Part shown: positions 62,533-64,000 of the stretch, piece by piece
Layout: the number at the start of each line of letters is the position of its first letter
Numbering within the stretch: the stretch's first letter is position 1
NCBI GenBank assembly: GCA_019753105.1
Contig: JAIELJ010000014.1
Coordinates: 62,001-126,000, forward strand
From: Hyphomonadaceae bacterium
Lineage (GTDB): Bacteria; Pseudomonadota; Alphaproteobacteria; Caulobacterales; Aquidulcibacteraceae
DNA: 64,000 nt
Reading direction: 5' to 3'
Translations under genes and position numbers: made by a program
Notes under the pieces: generated by a model
Database searches by the model: none
What the model was told of the DNA's origin: nothing
The model's input: the letters and a program-made list of their open reading frames with translations, nothing else

Positions 62533-63413
62533 TGCTATCCCGCAGGGATACGCTGCTCGGCGCTCTGGCGCTCAGCGGCTGTGCGGGGACTGCAAACGTC
62601 GACTACGCGCCCTCGGCCAACGATCCGCGTTTCGCCGCGATTGAAGCGCGCATTGGCGGTCGCGTCGGCGTCGCGGCCTGCAACACCGGCACCGGCGCTT
62701 GGATCGGCCATCGCCAGCACGAGCGGTTTGCTATGTGCTCGACGTTCAAGTGGGCGCTCGCCGCGGCGCAATTGCATATGGCGCAGAACGGCGGGCCGCA
62801 GCTTGGCGAGCAGGTGCGCTTCGATCAATCCGATATGCTGAGCTACGCGCCGGTGGCGCGGCAACATATTGAGCGCGGCTGGATGACGATCGAAGAAGCG
62901 TGTGCAGGGGCCGTCGTCATGAGCGACAACACCGCCGCCAACTTGCTCTTGGAGATTCAGGGCGGGCCCGAGGCCTTTACGCGCTTTCTGCGCGCTAACG
63001 GCGATGGCGTGACGCGGCTTGACCGCTATGAGATCGAACTCAACGACGTGCCGCCCGGCGATGAGCGCGATACGACTACACCGGAAGCCATGGCACGGAC
63101 GCTCCAGCGTTTCCTGCTTGAAGGCGGCGTGCTTGCGTCCGCGCATCGCGAAATGCTGATCGGCTGGATGGTCGAGAGCCCCACTGGCCGCGAGCGCTTA
63201 CGCGCGGGATTTCCAAGCGATTGGCGCGTCGGCGATAAAACCGGCACTTGGACGGCAGAACATAATGCGACGAACGATGTCGCAATCGCCTGGCCGCCGG
63301 GACGAGCGCCGATCGTGATCGCTTCGTATCTCGCGGCCAGTGAGGTTGATTTGCCCGCGCGCAACGCGGCGCACGCAGAGATCGGTCGCATCATCGCTGA
63401 GGAGTGGGGCTGA
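62532..63413 (+). CDS. bla: class A beta-lactamase
   Basis: The 293-residue enzyme has all class A boxes: S70-T-F-K73 (MCSTFKW), S131-D-N133, E167 in LDRYEIELND, and K236-T-G (GDKTGTW). A twin-arginine/lipobox leader [19 protein letters not shown] suggests Tat export with lipidation at C17. The GTG start overlaps the efp stop by one base. Hydrolyses beta-lactams; spectrum cannot be read. Confidence 0.92.
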   Translation: MLSRRDTLLGALALSGCAGTANVDYAPSANDPRFAAIEARIGGRVGVAACNTGTGAWIGHRQHERFAMCSTFKWALAAAQLHMAQNGGPQLGEQVRFDQSDMLSYAPVARQHIERGWMTIEEACAGAVVMSDNTAANLLLEIQGGPEAFTRFLRANGDGVTRLDRYEIELNDVPPGDERDTTTPEAMARTLQRFLLEGGVLASAHREMLIGWMVESPTGRERLRAGFPSDWRVGDKTGTWTAEHNATNDVAIAWPPGRAPIVIASYLAASEVDLPARNAAHAEIGRIIAEEWG

Positions 63414-63715
63414 TGGCTTGGTTTCGACTCTTCGCCTGCGGTGAAGATTTCCCGGTGATCATCGACAACCATGTCGAGATCGTCGGCTTCTACACGACGC
63501 GCTATATCGAAGCGCCAACGCAAGGCGAAGCCGAAGCGTTGTGCTCCGAACTGCTGTTCGAGGACGAAGATTTGCAGCCGCCGCCTGGCGATTGGAGCGA
63601 TTTGCAGCCGCGCATCGTTTTCGAGGAAGTCGAGCAAGTCGCCGAACCGATCGACATCGATGACAACTTCTCTTTCTTCCCAATGGATGAGGAAGACGGT
63701 GAGGAGGATTATTGA
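63413..63715 (+). CDS. hypothetical acidic protein
   Basis: The 100-residue soluble protein begins MAWFRLFACGEDFPVIIDNH and turns strongly acidic at the C-terminus (EEDGEEDY-like end). It overlaps the bla stop (TGATG) and the next start by 1 nt. No family recognised. Confidence 0.7.
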   Translation: MAWFRLFACGEDFPVIIDNHVEIVGFYTTRYIEAPTQGEAEALCSELLFEDEDLQPPPGDWSDLQPRIVFEEVEQVAEPIDIDDNFSFFPMDEEDGEEDY

Positions 63716-64000
63716 TGGCGAAGAAGGCTGCCATCTATCACAACCCGAAATGCTCCACCTCGCGCCAAGTGCTCGAGATGATGAAGGCCGCCGGCTACCA
63801 GCCTGAAGTGATCGAGTATCTCAAAGCCGGCTGGACCAAGAAGCAGCTGAAAGACCTCCTCGCCGCTGCCGGCGTCACCGCGCGTCAGGCTCTGCGCACG
63901 AAAGCGTCGGAAGCGGAAGAACTTGGCTTGCTCGATCCGAAGGTCAGCGATGCGAAGCTGATCGACGCGATGGTCGAGCATCCGGTGCTCGTCGAACGCC
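63715..64000 (+). CDS. arsC: arsenate-reductase-like (ArsC/Spx family) protein, partial
   Basis: The 95 residues visible start MAKKAAIYHNPKCSTSRQVL with the ArsC cysteine in NPKCSTSR, then YLKAGWTKKQLKDLLAAAGV and RTKASEAEELGL. The glutaredoxin-coupled ArsC family reduces arsenate; related YfgD-type proteins also share these motifs. The gene runs off the window end. Confidence 0.85.
   Translation, partial: MAKKAAIYHNPKCSTSRQVLEMMKAAGYQPEVIEYLKAGWTKKQLKDLLAAAGVTARQALRTKASEAEELGLLDPKVSDAKLIDAMVEHPVLVER

Noticed and set aside
1-64000. CRISPR array, prophage, insertion sequence or integron
   Set aside because: No regularly spaced direct repeats, transposase, integrase, capsid or attC-like structures were seen on either strand.

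Overview
The window is 64 kb of gene-dense, GC-rich chromosome. The organism is almost certainly an alphaproteobacterium, and I infer a Caulobacterales/Hyphomonadaceae-like one. The reasons are gene content and order: the run rpmB / DUF3108 / SUV3-like helicase / S4-domain protein / 7Fe ferredoxin / carD / rpoH, the BolA / J-protein / cobS / cobT block, a MmcB-family protein, and DUF2167, DUF350 and DUF3108 proteins. No phage, transposase, integrase, plasmid or CRISPR signature was seen. The only mobile-like DNA is a family of about 100 bp nested palindromes present three times.

Layout. 0-10 kb: cysK, an OsmC protein, a minus-strand tetrapyrrole operon (hemC-hemD-COG4223-hemY-like), two tandem 38-residue hydrophobic microproteins with a TetR regulator, gpsA with a Rieske protein, and a DUF2254-like membrane protein. 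10-11 kb holds about 850 bp without a convincing gene. 11-24 kb: envelope proteins, pyrF, a membrane-anchored serine protease, a hydroxybutyrate-dehydrogenase-like SDR coupled to a patatin, a cytochrome bd oxidase (cydA-cydB-DUF2474), an Arr rifampin ADP-ribosyltransferase, small membrane proteins and a decayed tRNA-Leu-like gene. 24-34 kb: an amino-acid permease, folD, yggT-yggU, tRNA-Ala, an ABC-F ATPase, MmcB, and a DUF1254/DUF1214 pair. 34-46 kb: bolA, a J-protein, cobS-cobT, then the conserved rpmB-to-rpoH housekeeping run. 46-64 kb: ggt, tRNA-Arg, a channel-like TrkA-N/RyR protein, phoX, selO, an ABC exporter, an MFS pump, and the EF-P module (epmB, GNAT, epmA, efp) followed by a class A beta-lactamase and a partial arsC-like gene.

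Most genes sit in short operons joined by 1-4 nt start/stop overlaps (ATGA, GTGA, TAATG, TAGTG, CTGA). The clearest functional units are heme synthesis, the bd oxidase, EF-P and its beta-lysylation enzymes, and the stress-regulator block carD-rpoH.

The most surprising points are: an in-frame amber codon inside rpmB with a perfectly preserved downstream reading frame; the paired 38-residue microproteins; a terminator-like double hairpin about 20 nt before hemC; palindromic repeats that supply the stop codons of two genes; a degenerate tRNA-Leu; and a 2-TM channel-like protein with nucleotide-binding folds and a C-terminal RyR domain. All family assignments come from reading the translated sequences by eye; no database search was run.
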